A DNA stretch of 64,000 bases from Deinococcus arcticus (GCF_003028415.1 NZ_PYSV01000012.1:1-64000), one strand, 5' to 3'; numbered from the stretch's first letter, positions 17,352-31,989 are shown. Translations and numbers: made by a program. The notes: generated by a model from the letters alone, not told the origin.

Positions 17352-17599
17352 GCCCGGCAGTCTAGAGCAGGGCTGCGGCGGATGACGTGCAGAAAAGGAC
17401 GGCTGACGGGGCCCCCCCGGTGGGCTGGACCCGCGTCTGCGGCCAGAGCTGACCGCCGACTGAAGAAACGCTTCAGCTTGAACTGCGTCCCGCTTCACGC
17501 CGGCCGGGGCCCAGGGGGCCTACCCTGGGTGGGTACCGTCCCCCGCGTGTGTCTGTTCTGGCCCGCTGTCGGGGCGCGGCCCCCTGAGGAGGAACGCCC

Positions 17600-18694
17600 A
17601 TGGCCGATGTGATGCCCCCCAACATGCTGAATGAGCGTCCGCGCACCCCCACCGGACTGCTGAGCAACGCCGAAAAAGACCGCCTGATCGAACGTGGCTT
17701 TCTGGGCCTGTACCGCTGGTACACCGCCCGCAGCCAGGAAACCCGCAACTGGAACCCCGACCGCTCCTTCGAGTGGCGCGAGCTGCGCCAGGACATGCCA
17801 CCCGAACTGATTACCGTGTTGCAGGGCTTTTTTGCCGTGGAGCAGTACGCGCCGGACTTCACCAGCAACCTCGTGCATCTGGTCCGGCGCAGCCACGGCC
17901 GCTCGCACTTTCAGCTGCGCTGGGGCAGTGAGGAAGAGAAGCACGCCGACGCCTGGGAAAACGCCGTGCTGTTCAGCGGCCAGCGCAGCCCCAAGTGGAT
18001 CGAGGAATACAAGGAGCGCCTGAAGTCCCAGACCTGGGAATTGCCCTTCCCCGACGCCATTCATAACCTCGTGTACACCGTGTTTCAGGAGCGCGCCACC
18101 CAGCTGAATTACCTGAACATGATGAAAATTGCCCAGGGCAGGAGCGAAAAGCCGCACCTGCAGGGCTTCGCGGACCCGGTGCTGGCCAAGGTGGCCCAGA
18201 CCATCGCCGTGGACGAGGCCGCGCACTATAACTTCTTCCTGGAAGGCGTGCGCATGTACCTGTACTACTACCCCGAGCGCACCCTGAACGCCATCAAGAA
18301 CGTGATTGGCCAGTTCTCTATGCCCGCCGCCACCCTGGTGCCGGACTGGGAGCAGTTCTTTGAGACCGTGTACCGCGCCGGCATCTACGGCCCGCGCGAC
18401 TTCCAGCGCGACGTGATGCAGGTGGCCTTCCGCAATATGGGCATCGAGAGCCGCAAGGCCCTGGAAGAAGGCATCCGCAAGACGCGCGAGGTCCCGGATT
18501 TCGACGGCGGCACCTTCAAGACCACCGCCATCTTCGAGACCTTCGACTACGGCGCCGTGGAAGGGGATGTCAAACGCCTGCACGTGAAGATTCAGGACTA
18601 CGAGAAGGAAATCGGCTTTGACCTGTACGACCCCACCGAGTTCGTGGTGAACCCGGAAGTGCCCGTGCAGGACACGCCGGCGGCCGACGACTGA
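17600..18694 (+). CDS. Acyl-ACP desaturase (diiron, ferritin-like)
   Basis: A 364-residue soluble desaturase that puts a double bond into acyl-ACP chains using a diiron centre. Iron ligands are visible as E in FFAVEQYAPDF, EExH in SEEEKHADAWE, E in VFQERATQL, and DEAAH in VDEAAHYNFF. Length agrees with bacterial and plant stearoyl-ACP desaturases. GAGGAGGAA lies 7 nt before the ATG and fixes the start. It is a single gene, bounded downstream by a strong symmetrical terminator. Confidence 0.88.
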   Translation: MADVMPPNMLNERPRTPTGLLSNAEKDRLIERGFLGLYRWYTARSQETRNWNPDRSFEWRELRQDMPPELITVLQGFFAVEQYAPDFTSNLVHLVRRSHGRSHFQLRWGSEEEKHADAWENAVLFSGQRSPKWIEEYKERLKSQTWELPFPDAIHNLVYTVFQERATQLNYLNMMKIAQGRSEKPHLQGFADPVLAKVAQTIAVDEAAHYNFFLEGVRMYLYYYPERTLNAIKNVIGQFSMPAATLVPDWEQFFETVYRAGIYGPRDFQRDVMQVAFRNMGIESRKALEEGIRKTREVPDFDGGTFKTTAIFETFDYGAVEGDVKRLHVKIQDYEKEIGFDLYDPTEFVVNPEVPVQDTPAADD

Positions 18695-18705
18695 GACGGA
18701 AACCT

Positions 18706-18743
18706 AAAACGCGCTCTGTTCTGAGTTGAACAGAGCGCGTTTT
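18706..18743. terminator. Bidirectional terminator between convergent genes
   Basis: Two perfect 16-nt arms, AAAACGCGCTCTGTTC and its complement, enclose a 6-nt loop. The A and T ends make it work on both strands, serving the desaturase gene and the convergent lipoprotein gene. Confidence 0.9.
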
Positions 18744-18754
18744 ACTTGGGGTGT

Positions 18755-19939
18755 TCAGTTCATGGAGGTACGGGCAGCCATACCACTGGGGACAAGCCGC
18801 AGATCAGCGCTATTCAGGCGTACCGAGTCCTGAATCTGGGTGCCAGCGTATTGATCGCCCGAGTCTTTCATCAAATTCCAGCCAGCCACAAAGTCAAGGT
18901 TGACCTTAACGACAAAGGTGGCCTCATTCACCGCGCACCTCGCATCTACACTGAGTTTCACAGGTCGGTCAGCATAGATCAGCTGCAGGGGGGTTGTGTC
19001 GCTCTCCGAGGTCTGGAGGCGGAGATTAATCCGGTTGGAAATCGTGACACCCCGGGCGTCAATTTCGAAGAAATCGGGATCATTGAGATCGGTGATCTGA
19101 GCGTTGGGATCGCTTAAGTTGAAGGTGCCGGTGCAGTTGCTGGGCAGGCCCTGGCCCACGTAGGTACTGATGGGCTTCAGAGCCCCAGCAATCTGCGCGG
19201 CGCCCGGCAGCATCATGGACCAGTTCAGGTTGTTGTCCACTGTGGTGGGCAGATCCTGCAGAGTTGTGCCGTTCTTATAGAAGAAATGCACGGTCTTGCC
19301 TTTGGCGAAGTCATCTGGACCCTGATAGGGGGGGCGGCCCAGCGACATCCGCACCTTGCCGCCCACACTGGTCACGGCAGCGGGCGCGTAGGCCAGGGTC
19401 ACGCTCTGGTTGCCGGTCACGTTGACGGTCTGGGCCGTAGGCGTCGTATAGCCGGCCACAGCCTGCCCTTCAATCTTGACCAGGGTGTTGGCCTTCAGAC
19501 CGGCAATCGCCTTGCTGCCAGCCAGGGGCCCTTCGAACAGCACGGTGCCCGTGGCCACCTCGGTGACCTTGACGGGGGCGCTTGTCACACCGCTTACCGC
19601 CACCGTGAGGGTGTAGGTGGGCGTGGCCTTGTAGGCCACCGTGACCGTCTTGCTGCTGTCCAGCGTGACGGTTTGCGCAGCCGGCGTGTCGTAGCCGTTG
19701 GCCGGCTGGCCTTCGATCTTCAGCACCGAGTTCGCCGCGATGCCGCTGAGCGTTTTGGTGCCAGTGACGCTTTCATTCAGCAGCACAGCGCCCGTCGAGA
19801 CATTCGTGACCTTCACAGGAGCGGAGGCCAGCCCATCTAGCTGCAGGGTCAGGTCGTAGTTCACCACAGGCGGGGTGGGGTCTGGGCAGGCGGTCAGCAG
19901 CGCGGTCAGCGACAGCAGGGGAAGGGCAAGCTTTTTCAT
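18755..19939 (-). CDS. Lipoprotein with two tandem PEGA-like repeats
   Basis: A 394-residue secreted lipoprotein of unknown role. The signal peptide MKKLALPLLSLTALLTAC ends in a lipobox with C18 as the lipidated cysteine. Residues about 27-106 and 107-185 are two copies of one beta-rich module (each with a core like APVKVTNVSTGAVL and ending VTVAYKA or VTLAYAP). The C-terminal 200 residues contain two cysteines and no recognised domain. A TACTCT box lies 8 nt before the ATG, a leaderless start. The gene stands alone between the shared terminator and a divergent deacetylase gene. Confidence 0.75.
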   Translation of the reverse strand: MKKLALPLLSLTALLTACPDPTPPVVNYDLTLQLDGLASAPVKVTNVSTGAVLLNESVTGTKTLSGIAANSVLKIEGQPANGYDTPAAQTVTLDSSKTVTVAYKATPTYTLTVAVSGVTSAPVKVTEVATGTVLFEGPLAGSKAIAGLKANTLVKIEGQAVAGYTTPTAQTVNVTGNQSVTLAYAPAAVTSVGGKVRMSLGRPPYQGPDDFAKGKTVHFFYKNGTTLQDLPTTVDNNLNWSMMLPGAAQIAGALKPISTYVGQGLPSNCTGTFNLSDPNAQITDLNDPDFFEIDARGVTISNRINLRLQTSESDTTPLQLIYADRPVKLSVDARCAVNEATFVVKVNLDFVAGWNLMKDSGDQYAGTQIQDSVRLNSADLRLVPSGMAARTSMN

Positions 19940-20092
19940 CGGAAGACAGAGTATCTCCGTCTCCCTTTCAGCTGTCCTACATGTGCCCGGCTTTGGGCAT
20001 CTGAGGGACGGCTGGGTCTATGCGGGCTGGCCGTGCCATCCTGAGCAGGTTCCGCTCCCCCTTTCTCTCCCGCGCGTTCAAGGACGGTTCCC

Positions 20093-20977
20093 ATGCTCCC
20101 CAATCCGGCACTGCTGAAGCTGGGCCACGCGCCCCAGGACCGGGTGGTGGTGTTTCACGCCGACGACCTGGGCATGTGCGAGGCCACCGTTTCGGGCTGC
20201 GCGGACCTGTTCGCGGCGGGCACCCTGCGCTCGGCGGCCATCATGATGCCCTGTGCCTGGGCCCCGGCCGCAGCCCGGCTGGCCCAGGAGTGGCCCGAGG
20301 TAGACCTGGGCGTGCACCTGACCCTGACCAGCGAGTGGGCGGCGGCCCGCTGGCGCCCGCTGACCCCGGGCGGCGGCCTGAGTGACGCGCAGGGCTACTT
20401 TCATGCCACCTCGGAAGCGGTGTGGGCACAGGCGAAGCCGGCCTCGGCCGGGCGCGAGATGGCCGCGCAGCTGAACCGGGCCCTGGCGTGGGGGCTGAAC
20501 ATCTCGCACGCCGACGGGCATATGGGCACCGCCGCGCACCCGGCGCTGCTGCCGCACGCGGTGGGCGCGGCCCTCAGGCGCGGGGTGCTGCCCATTCTGC
20601 CCCGGCTGGACGCGGCGGGCTGGCGCGCGCACGGGCTGGGGCCCGCCCAGGCGCAGGCGGTCACGCTGGCGCTGCGGGCCCTGGAACGCCGGGGGGTGCC
20701 GCTGGTGGACCACATCGTGATGCTGCCGCTGGACCGGGGCGGCGATCAGGTGCCGCTGATCGAGGACCTGCTGGCCACTCTGGGCCCCGGGCTCACCCAC
20801 TTCATCCTGCACCCGGCGCGCGACACGCCCGAACTGCGCGCGGTGGCGGGCGACTGGGCCGGGCGGGTGGCCAACTACGAGGCGTTTCTGGACCCGCGCC
20901 TGCCAGGCATCATTGCGCGCAGCGGCGTGAAGGTCACCACCTACCGCCCCCTGCGCGCCCTGCTGGGCCGCCGATGA
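20093..20977 (+). CDS. ChbG/YdjC-family carbohydrate deacetylase
   Basis: A 294-residue metal-dependent deacetylase of the YdjC/ChbG family, which removes acetyl groups from amino-sugar oligosaccharides. Metal-site motifs are FHADDLGM (about 17-24), GVHLTLTSE (about 78) and SHADGHMG (about 138-145). Length is typical. AAGGA lies near the ATG. The stop overlaps the start of a sugar-symporter gene as ATGA, so the pair probably takes up and deacetylates one class of sugar. The real substrate is unknown. Confidence 0.82.
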   Translation: MLPNPALLKLGHAPQDRVVVFHADDLGMCEATVSGCADLFAAGTLRSAAIMMPCAWAPAAARLAQEWPEVDLGVHLTLTSEWAAARWRPLTPGGGLSDAQGYFHATSEAVWAQAKPASAGREMAAQLNRALAWGLNISHADGHMGTAAHPALLPHAVGAALRRGVLPILPRLDAAGWRAHGLGPAQAQAVTLALRALERRGVPLVDHIVMLPLDRGGDQVPLIEDLLATLGPGLTHFILHPARDTPELRAVAGDWAGRVANYEAFLDPRLPGIIARSGVKVTTYRPLRALLGRR

Positions 20978-22335
20978 GCGCCGAAACCTCGTCCGCCGTG
21001 CGCTGGCGCTACTCGGTCATGAACTTCGGCCTGACCATTCCGGCGCAGGCAGGCAGCTTCCTGCTGCTGTACTACGTGGACGACCGCAAGCTGGACCCCG
21101 GCTGGGCCGCCACCGCCATGACCGTTTTCGCGCTGTACAACGCGGCGAACAATCCGCTGATCGGGTACCTGTCGGACCGCACCCATAGCCGCTGGGGGCG
21201 GCGCATTCCCTACGTGCGCTTTGGCTGGCTGCCAGCCCTGATCTGCTTTGCCCTGCTGTTCATGACCCCCTTTAACGGTGTGGACAGCCCCGTGGCCCTG
21301 CTGACCTACCTGGTGGTGGTGTGGGCCCTGTGGGAAACCTTCGGCACCGCCGTGGGCACCGGCTACCTGTCGCTGCTGCCGGAAATGTTCCGCACCTACG
21401 CCGAGCGTACGGCTGTGGCGTGGCGCATGAATCTGGTGCAGACCCTGGGGCTGCTGTTCGGGCTGGCGCTGCCGCCGCTGCTGGCGGGCTGGCTGGGCTG
21501 GGGCGGCATGGGGGTGCTGTTCGCCCTGCTGTCGGCCGGGGCAATTCTGTTCGGGCTGGGCGCACTGTTCGAGCGCCCCGGGCCGGCCCAGTCGCCGCTG
21601 GGGTTCGGCGCGGCGCTGCGGGCCACTTTCAGCCACCGCGCGTTTCTGGTGGTCGTGGCGGCCCAGACGCTGCGGTTCTTTGCCACCGGCACCCTGGCTA
21701 CCGGCATGGGCTTTTTTGTTCGCTACAGCCTGGGCCAGGAGGGCGGCGCGGTGACCACAGGGCTGCTGGCCGCCGCCTTTGTCACAGCGGGGCTGGCCCT
21801 GTGGCCGTGGCGCGCCCTGCTGGCGCCGCGCCTGGGCCCACGCGGCACCCTGATGCTGGCGTTTGGCCTGAGCGGCGCGGCCCTGCTGCCGCTGGCGCTG
21901 GCGCTGGTGCAGACCGTCGCCGGCGCGCTGCTGTCCACCGTGCTGTTCGGCGCCGCCCTGGCCGGCATGATCCTGATGGGCGACGTGATCCTGGCCGATG
22001 TGATTGACGAGGACGAGCTGCGCAGCGGCCAGCGTCGCGAGGGCATGTACTTCGGCATGTCCGGCCTGATCACCACCCTCAGCGGCGCCCTGACCTCGCA
22101 GGTGTTTGGCGCCGTCACCCGGGCCAGCGGCTATGACCCCAGGTTGACCACGCAGCCCGACGGCGTGGCCGAGGGCTTCCGCTTCTTCATGACAGTGCCG
22201 CCCATTGCGGGCGCGCTGCTGGCAGTGGGGGTGCTGCTGTTCTACCCACTGCACGGCGATCGGCTGGGGGCCATGCGGGCGGCCCTGGCGCAGAGAAGGG
22301 AGAGTGAGGGGCCAGTGGGGGGTGGTCAGTGGTGA
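20974..22335 (+). CDS. GPH-family (MelB-like) sugar:cation symporter
   Basis: A 453-residue inner-membrane transporter of the major facilitator superfamily with about 12 hydrophobic segments. The signature NNPLIGYLSDRTHSRWGRRIPYV (quoted in part: GYLSDRTHSRWGRR) near residue 65 is the loop 2-3 motif of glycoside-pentoside-hexuronide:cation symporters. A second acidic cluster (DVIDEDELRSGQRREGMYFG) is also typical of the family. It is translated from an ATG overlapping the deacetylase stop. Substrate is probably an amino sugar or disaccharide, by context only. Confidence 0.8.
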   Translation: MSAETSSAVRWRYSVMNFGLTIPAQAGSFLLLYYVDDRKLDPGWAATAMTVFALYNAANNPLIGYLSDRTHSRWGRRIPYVRFGWLPALICFALLFMTPFNGVDSPVALLTYLVVVWALWETFGTAVGTGYLSLLPEMFRTYAERTAVAWRMNLVQTLGLLFGLALPPLLAGWLGWGGMGVLFALLSAGAILFGLGALFERPGPAQSPLGFGAALRATFSHRAFLVVVAAQTLRFFATGTLATGMGFFVRYSLGQEGGAVTTGLLAAAFVTAGLALWPWRALLAPRLGPRGTLMLAFGLSGAALLPLALALVQTVAGALLSTVLFGAALAGMILMGDVILADVIDEDELRSGQRREGMYFGMSGLITTLSGALTSQVFGAVTRASGYDPRLTTQPDGVAEGFRFFMTVPPIAGALLAVGVLLFYPLHGDRLGAMRAALAQRRESEGPVGGGQW

Positions 22336-22363
22336 GTGGTGGGGTGCGGGAGAGGCCCCGGGG

Positions 22364-23200
22364 TCAGGGGCCACGCCGGGCCAGCACAAAGCGTTCGCGC
22401 GCAGCGAGGTCTGGGGCAGTAGCGGCGTGCCAGCCCAGCGCCCTTAACTCGGCGGCAAAGGGGGCGGCGTTGCGGGGGTCGAGTTCCAGCAGCAGCTGAC
22501 CGCCCGGGGCCAGGGCCGCCCCCGCTTGCTCGGCCAGTCGCCGGGCCACCGCCAGACCATCGGGCCCGGCATACAGCGCCAGGGGCGGATCAAAAGCCAC
22601 CTCGGGCTGGGCGCCGGTGGCGTCGGCCTCGGGCAGGTAGGGCGGGTTGCTCACAATCACGTCAAAGGGGCCGGGCAGACCCGAGAGCAGGTCGCCCGCC
22701 ACGAAGGTCACCGCCAGCGTGTTCAGCGCGGCGTTCTCGCGCGCCAAGCCCAGGGCGCCCCCGCTCAGATCGGTGGCCCAGACCTGCGCGTCCGCTCGGG
22801 CGGCCTTCAGCCCCAGGGCCAGCGCCCCGGTGCCGGTGCCCACGTCCAGCACACGCGGCGCGCCCTGGCCAGCCAGCGCCTGCAGGGTCAGGTGCAGCAG
22901 CCACTCGGTTTCCGGGCGCGGCACCAGGGCGCGGGCGTCGGTGCGCAGCCGCACGCCGCCCCAGTCCACCTCGCCCAGCAGGTGCTGCAGGGGCACGCGG
23001 GCGGCGCGCTGGGCCAGCAGCGCCTCGTAGCGGGCCAGCCCTTCTGGCGGCGCGGCCTCGTGGCCCCGGGTCAGCAGCGCGGTGGGCGAGAGGTTCAGGG
23101 CCAGCGTCAGCAGCGCGCGGGCGTCCACCTCCGGAGAGGGAACGCCCGCGGCCTGCAGCTGCGCCGCGCCCTGCCGCCACAGGTCGCGCAGCGCGGCCAT
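22364..23200 (-). CDS. prmC: Peptide chain release factor N5-glutamine methyltransferase
   Basis: A 278-residue SAM-dependent methyltransferase that methylates the GGQ glutamine of release factors 1 and 2. The SAM loop is [13 protein letters not shown] (about 116-128), and the catalytic NPPY motif lies in [10 protein letters not shown] (about 184). The N-terminal 80 residues form the helical release-factor-binding domain ([11 protein letters not shown]). Length is standard. The ATG overlaps the TAA of khpB by one base (TAATG), so translation is coupled to the upstream gene. Confidence 0.92.
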   Translation of the reverse strand: MAALRDLWRQGAAQLQAAGVPSPEVDARALLTLALNLSPTALLTRGHEAAPPEGLARYEALLAQRAARVPLQHLLGEVDWGGVRLRTDARALVPRPETEWLLHLTLQALAGQGAPRVLDVGTGTGALALGLKAARADAQVWATDLSGGALGLARENAALNTLAVTFVAGDLLSGLPGPFDVIVSNPPYLPEADATGAQPEVAFDPPLALYAGPDGLAVARRLAEQAGAALAPGGQLLLELDPRNAAPFAAELRALGWHAATAPDLAARERFVLARRGP

Positions 23201-23784
23201 TAACCGTGCCGGGGTTTGATGATCAGGCGCCGCGCCGCGCCCTCGCCCACCGATTCGCTCATGACGTCGGGGTGCTCCTTGAGGGCAATGTGAATCACGC
23301 GCCGCTCGGCGGCGGGCATGGGCTGCAGCTCGTGGGGTTCGCCGCTTTTGGCCACCTGCACGGCGAGGCGCTCGGCCAGCTTGGTCAGCGTGTCGGCCTG
23401 GCGCTTGCGGTAACCGCCGATGTCCACCCGCACACGCAGGTGGGTGCGGCCCTCATGCTTGGCCAGCACGGTGTAGGCCAGCACCTCGATGGCCCCCAGG
23501 GTGCGGCCGTCGCGCCCGGCCAGCTTGGCCGCGTTCTCGCCGGTGATCTCGGCTTCCAGGGCGTCTTCCACTTCACGCACGCTCACCTGCAGCTCGGGGT
23601 CAATGCGGCTCATCAGGCCGCGCAGAAACCGCTCCAGGGTGGCCAGTGGCGCCTCTGGCGCCGCCTCCAGCGCTGGCGGCGCGCTGGGGGCGGCATCGGG
23701 CGCGGGCGGCGGCAGCTCGCTCTCGTCCGCGTCGCTGATGCCCAGCCCCGCGAGGTAGTCGTCCAGATTCGTGCGGTTATCCAT
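23200..23784 (-). CDS. Jag/KhpB-like KH-R3H RNA-binding protein
   Basis: A 194-residue RNA-binding protein. After an acidic, proline- and alanine-rich linker (residues 1-55), the KH part spans about 60-125 ([21 protein letters not shown] replaces the GxxG loop) and the R3H part about 125-190 ([14 protein letters not shown], where R-x3-H is seen). KhpB binds small RNAs and affects cell division in firmicutes; the role here is unknown. The Jag N-terminal domain is absent. A TAGACT box ends 7 nt before the ATG, so the transcript is leaderless. The gene heads an operon with prmC. Confidence 0.8.
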   Translation of the reverse strand: MDNRTNLDDYLAGLGISDADESELPPPAPDAAPSAPPALEAAPEAPLATLERFLRGLMSRIDPELQVSVREVEDALEAEITGENAAKLAGRDGRTLGAIEVLAYTVLAKHEGRTHLRVRVDIGGYRKRQADTLTKLAERLAVQVAKSGEPHELQPMPAAERRVIHIALKEHPDVMSESVGEGAARRLIIKPRHG

Positions 23785-23887
23785 GCGCCTCAGTCTAGCG
23801 CGCCGCTCCTCACCCTTTTCCCACACTCCGCGCGGCAGGCCACACGCCGCCCCGGTCCCCTCCGGGCTGCCACTGGGGGAGAGCAGC

Positions 23888-25090
23888 TCAACCCGCATCC
23901 CGTTTTTCCCTCTGGCCTGCGTGGCCGTAGACCATCCGCCGCACCAGGGCCTCCACCGGGCCCTGGCGGAAGTGCGAGAGCCACCACGCGCTCAGCGGCA
24001 GCTGACAGAAGCCCACGATGAGGGCCAGCAGCAGCGCCCCCGCCGCGCCCCAGCTGACGCCCCCACCAGAGACCAGCGCCGGGTCCTGACCCACCCAGCC
24101 AAAGCCCTGCGCACCGCCGTAGGGGTAGAAAAACGTGGTCATCAGCAGGCTCTGCGACAGGTAGTTGGTCATGGCCATGCGGCCGCTGGCGGCAAAGTGA
24201 AGCAGCGGCCGCAGTCGCCCCGAGGCCGCCAGCAGCCCGATCACGCCCACGTACCCCAGCGCGCCCGCCAGCCCGCCGCCCATGCGCACCGGCACCGCCA
24301 GAAAGCCGGCCGCCTGATCGCCGCGCGTGTTCAGGTAGGCCAGGACCGCGCCCAGCACCAGCCCCAGGGGCAGCCCAACCACGGCGAGGCGCCGCAGCAG
24401 CGGGCGGTGGTCCTGCGGGCGGGTGAGCAGGCCGGTGCGCTGGGCGGCGGCCCCCAGGCAGAACAGCGCCAGCAGCCACGGCCCGTTGAGCAGGTTCCCG
24501 CTGAGCAGCAGCGGCCAGAAATCGCCTGCGCGGTCAGCCACGTTGCCCAGATAGGTGGGGTCCAGCGCAGGCAGGTTGGTGAAACGGGGACCAGTACGCC
24601 CGGCGGCGGCCAGGGCCTCAAGGAGCCCTAGCCCCAGCCACCATGCGCTCAGCACGCCCGAGAGGGCCACCAGCGCGCGGGCACTCAGGGCGGCCGTGAG
24701 CAGCAGCGCCAGCGCCAGCGTGGCGTAGTTGCTGATGATGTCGCCGTGCCACACCAGCACGTAGTGGGCCCACCCCACCGCCAGCAGCACGAGGTGGCGG
24801 CGCATAAACACCCCTGCGCCGTGCCGCGCCAGCAGCCCGGCGGCGCCCCAGCCGAACAGCATGGCGAAGATCGAGATAAAGCGGCCATTGGCCACCACAT
24901 CGGTCAGCACCTGCGCCGTGCGGTCCAGGCCGCGTTGCTGCCATTCCAGCAGGCCGGCGAACGCCTGCATGTTCACGATCAGGATGCCCAGCAGCGCCAC
25001 GCCGCGCAGCACGTCGGGCAGCGGGGAGCGCACCTGCACCGGCCCCCGCTGGGGGACGCGTGCGGCGTCGGGGGGCGGCGACTCGGTCAT
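23888..25090 (-). CDS. DUF418-domain membrane protein (YeiB-like)
   Basis: A 400-residue inner-membrane protein with about 8-10 hydrophobic segments. The opening [16 protein letters not shown] (about 26-41) is the typical first helix of the family. The C-terminal DUF418 block runs from about 230 and includes [16 protein letters not shown] and [12 protein letters not shown]. The family is thought to be transport- or acyl-transfer-related, without proof. A TAGCCT box 7 nt before the ATG gives a leaderless start. It is probably transcribed alone. Confidence 0.82.
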   Translation of the reverse strand: MTESPPPDAARVPQRGPVQVRSPLPDVLRGVALLGILIVNMQAFAGLLEWQQRGLDRTAQVLTDVVANGRFISIFAMLFGWGAAGLLARHGAGVFMRRHLVLLAVGWAHYVLVWHGDIISNYATLALALLLTAALSARALVALSGVLSAWWLGLGLLEALAAAGRTGPRFTNLPALDPTYLGNVADRAGDFWPLLLSGNLLNGPWLLALFCLGAAAQRTGLLTRPQDHRPLLRRLAVVGLPLGLVLGAVLAYLNTRGDQAAGFLAVPVRMGGGLAGALGYVGVIGLLAASGRLRPLLHFAASGRMAMTNYLSQSLLMTTFFYPYGGAQGFGWVGQDPALVSGGGVSWGAAGALLLALIVGFCQLPLSAWWLSHFRQGPVEALVRRMVYGHAGQREKRDAG

Positions 25091-25184
25091 GCCCGGCAGG
25101 CTAGCGCGCAGCGGTGAGGAGCACGCGCAGATATGGGGGCCCGCTTGTGTCTGTCTGTCGGCCTTCCCTGCAGGTGTGCGGTGG

Positions 25185-26546
<1,362 letters not shown>

Positions 26547-26642
26547 GCAGACTCCTGGGGCAGGGGGGCCCAGAGCTGGGCTGGGACAGGGGGAGGCTGG
26601 GGCTTGAGTCCTCAGCATAGGCGGGTGCGCCTCACGTCACCT

Positions 26643-27781
26643 TCATGGTGTGGGGGCGCCGGTCACTACCAGCGGCCCGCGTGGGCCCAGGGTCAGACCA
26701 GGGTGTGGAGCGGGGTCCCCGCCCACCCGGCGCAGCGGGGGCAGGGCCGCCAGGGTGTCCAGAATCAGCAGCTGCGCGAGGTGCATGCCCAGGCACAGCC
26801 GCTCGCCGCCGCCAAAAGGCAGGTAGGCCCAGGCCGGGGGCTTGTGGGCCCAGCGGCCCGGATCAAACGTCTGTGGCTGCGCCCACAGCCCCGGATCACG
26901 CCCGGAGAGGTAGGGCGAATACAGCGCCAGCGCGCCCCGGGGCAGCCGCACGCCGTTCCAGATCAGCTCCCGGCCCAGGCGGCGGCTGCCCATCCAGCCG
27001 GGCGGGTGCAGGCGCAGGGTTTCTTTCAGGGCGGCCGGGTGGTGTTCTGGCGCGTGCCACTGTGGGTGCCCGGCCAGATGCCAGATCGCGTAGGCCAGCG
27101 CGTGCGTGGTGGTGTCGTGGGCCGCGGCGAGGCTGACGCGCGTTTCTTCCAGGCCGCCCGGCAGCGGCGCCAGCACCGAGAGCAGGTCGTCGCCCCCCCG
27201 GGTCAGGCGGGCGTGGGCCAGGCGGCGCACCTCGCGGTCCACGCGCCAGAACAGGCGGGGCCGGGGCAGGGCCGGCACCGGAAAGGGGCGGCGCAGCGGG
27301 GCCAGAAAGGCGTGCAGCAACTCTGGGTCGAATTCGCTGCTGAAATACGCGGCGTTCAGCAGCGCCAGTACCGCGTGGTCCGCCCAGGCCAGGGCGTCAA
27401 ACTCGCCCGCTGGCACGCCGGGCCGGGCGGCGCAGAGGCGCGCCTGCAGGGCCAGCAGGTGCGCGCGGCCAAACCCCGGGTTCATCAACTGGCGCCGCCC
27501 GGCGTGGCCCGGGGCGTCGGTCAGGATCACGCCGCCAGACAGGTACGGCACCACCCCCGAAAAACTGCCTGCGCTGCGGAAGGTGCCCAGGTCTGTCAGC
27601 AGCGCGCGGTTCCAGGCGGGGCTGAAGCCCACCACCGCCGGCAGCCCCAGCCGCAGCCGGAACAGGTCGCCCCCGGCGGCGCGGGCCCGCTCGGCGCCCG
27701 TTTCGATCAGGGGCAGCGGCGCCAGGGCCCAGTCCTGCAGGTGGCCGTTGCCGGGGCGGGTGGGGGGCTCGGGCAGATCTC

Positions 27782-27797
<16 letters not shown>
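26643..27797 (-). CDS. Cytochrome P450, probable carotenoid 2-beta-hydroxylase
   Basis: A 384-residue soluble P450. The haem-binding motif FGGGERLCLG has its cysteine near residue 335, ExxR is KETLR (E259, R262), and the I-helix oxygen site is AAHDTTTHA (about 225-233). It is the last gene of the carotenoid operon and overlaps crtD by 16 bp. The GTG start is preceded by CGAGGA. D. radiodurans uses CYP287A1 as a carotenoid 2-beta-hydroxylase for deinoxanthin, and this operon position makes the same role likely here. Identity with CYP287A1 is an inference. Confidence 0.82.
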
Positions 27798-29223
<1,426 letters not shown>

Positions 29224-29227
<4 letters not shown>

Positions 29228-30306
29228 TGCCGGTACTCCCGGCCCTTCCAGGTCACGCGGCGTTTCACGGCCCGAAGATACACGGGCAGGGCCAGCAGCG
29301 GCGTGACTGGCCCCAGCAGGCCCTCGGCCAGATCGGCGGGGCCGCACCGCCCCGCAATCAGGTTCACGCTCAGGCGCTCCAGCACACTCGCGGCGCGCAG
29401 CACCCGCGCGCCCGGCACCGGCCACAGCCAGGGCAGGGTGTGCCCGGCCACGTGCAGGGCCATGCTGAGGGTCATCAGCGCGCGCGAATTCAGGTGAATG
29501 GGCAGCGCGTTCTTGCCAAAGCCCGCCACCGATTCGGGGTAGGAGCGGTACATGCGCACGCTGATACAGTCGCGCCCCATGGCCGTGGAGACGATCAGGC
29601 CCAGGGCGCCCAGCTGCCGGGCCATCACCGTGTCTTCCAGCACCTGGGCGCGCACGGCGGCGTAGCCCCCCACGCGCAGCAGCGCCGCGCGGCGGTAGGC
29701 CATCACCTGCCCGTTGGCAATGGTGGCCAGCGGGTGCGGCGGGCGCAGGCGCAGCAGCGGGTAGGGAAAGTATGACAGCACGGCGGCGTCCACCAGCGGG
29801 GTCAGCAGCCGCTCGCCGGGGCGGCGGTTGTCCTGCCGGGGCTGAATGCTCAGGAGGTCGGCCCCCGAACGGTCCAGTTCGCGCAGCAGCCCGCCCAGGG
29901 CGCCCCGGTGCCAGCTCACGTCGGCGTCGGTGAAAATGAGGAGGTCGCCGGACGCCGCGCGCAGCAACTGCTGGCAGGCCCAGGGCTTGCCGTGCCAGCC
30001 GGCCGGGCGGGGCAGCCCCGCAATGACATGCGCGCCCAGGGCCCGCGCCACTTCGGCCGTGCCGTCGGTGCTGCCGTCGTCCAGCACCAGCACCTCGTGG
30101 GCGCCCTGGGCCAGCACGCCGGGCAGGGTGTGCGGCAGGGTGCGGGCCTCGTCGCGCGCGGGAATCAGGATGGACACGCGCGGCCCGCCCCGGGGCGTGG
30201 GCGCCGGGCGCAGCCGGGGAAAGGTGAGGGCATTGACCGCCAGGGTCAGCGCCTTGGCGGTCAGCCACACGCCCATGGCCTGCGCGTACAGGCGCCCGGC
30301 CTTCAC
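29224..30306 (-). CDS. Family 2 glycosyltransferase
   Basis: A 360-residue membrane-associated glycosyltransferase. The nucleotide-binding part [15 protein letters not shown] and [12 protein letters not shown] starts near residue 44, the metal-binding DxD is in [10 protein letters not shown], and a [12 protein letters not shown] acceptor motif follows. Hydrophobic segments occur at the N-terminus and near the C-terminus. Its place inside the carotenoid operon suggests transfer of a sugar to a hydroxylated carotenoid, as CruC-type enzymes do; this is inference. The start is GTG, overlapping the acyltransferase stop as GTGA. Confidence 0.8.
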
Positions 30307-30966
30307 GCCCGGTCCCCCGTGATGAAGGTCAGCAGCCGCGAGGGCAGGTCCACGCGCGCCGAGCGGCTCTGGCGCCCCGGCACGGCGCGCAGGTAACCCG
30401 CCAGGGGCCGCTCGGGGTCGCTGGCCAGGAGTTCGGCGTCCAGGGCGGCCAGTTCATGCTGGATGGCCGCCGGGAGATCGGCGGCGGACACGGGCGGGCC
30501 AAAGCGCACGTGGGCCTCGGGCCACTGGGCGCCGCGCAGGGTCACGCGCAGGGCCACTGGCACCAGGGGCACCCCGGCGGCCCGCGCGGTCCAGCCGGCC
30601 CCCGGGGCCGCCCCCCGCAGCGGCCCGGCCGGTTGCAGCGCGCCTTCGGGAAACACGACCAGCCAGCCTGACTTCGCCCGGCGCACGCCGGCCCGCACCT
30701 CGCCGGCCCGCAGGGCGCCCAGGCGGCGCAGGAAGGGGAAGCGCGTCAGCTGCCCCGCCGTCATCAGCACCGAGAAGTCGGCTCCGGCCCACAGCGCCAC
30801 CTCGCGCAGCACGTAGCCGTCCCACCAGGAATGGTGGTTGGGTGCCAGCACCGCGCCGCCCGGGGGCAGGGCCCCGCGCACCCACACGCCGCCCAGCCCC
30901 CGCCGCACGCTGCCGCGCACGCTGCGCGACAGCAGGGCCGTGGCCCAGCGGTGGGTTTCGGGGCGA

Positions 30967-30977
<11 letters not shown>
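30303..30977 (-). CDS. PlsC-like acyltransferase
   Basis: A 224-residue lysophosphatidate-type acyltransferase. Motif I is [10 protein letters not shown], close to the usual NHxxxxD with H and D present, and motif III is VVFPEGAL. Length is normal. Genes of this kind in carotenoid clusters often acylate the sugar of a carotenoid glycoside, and its partner glycosyltransferase is the next gene. A role in phospholipid synthesis cannot be excluded. The start overlaps cruF by 11 bp. Confidence 0.75.

Positions 30978-31985
<1,008 letters not shown>

Positions 31986-31989
<4 letters not shown>

Noticed and set aside
20974..22389. Minus-strand frame opposite the symporter gene
   Set aside because: Gln-, His- and Gly-rich shadow; the plus strand carries a clear membrane transporter with family signature.
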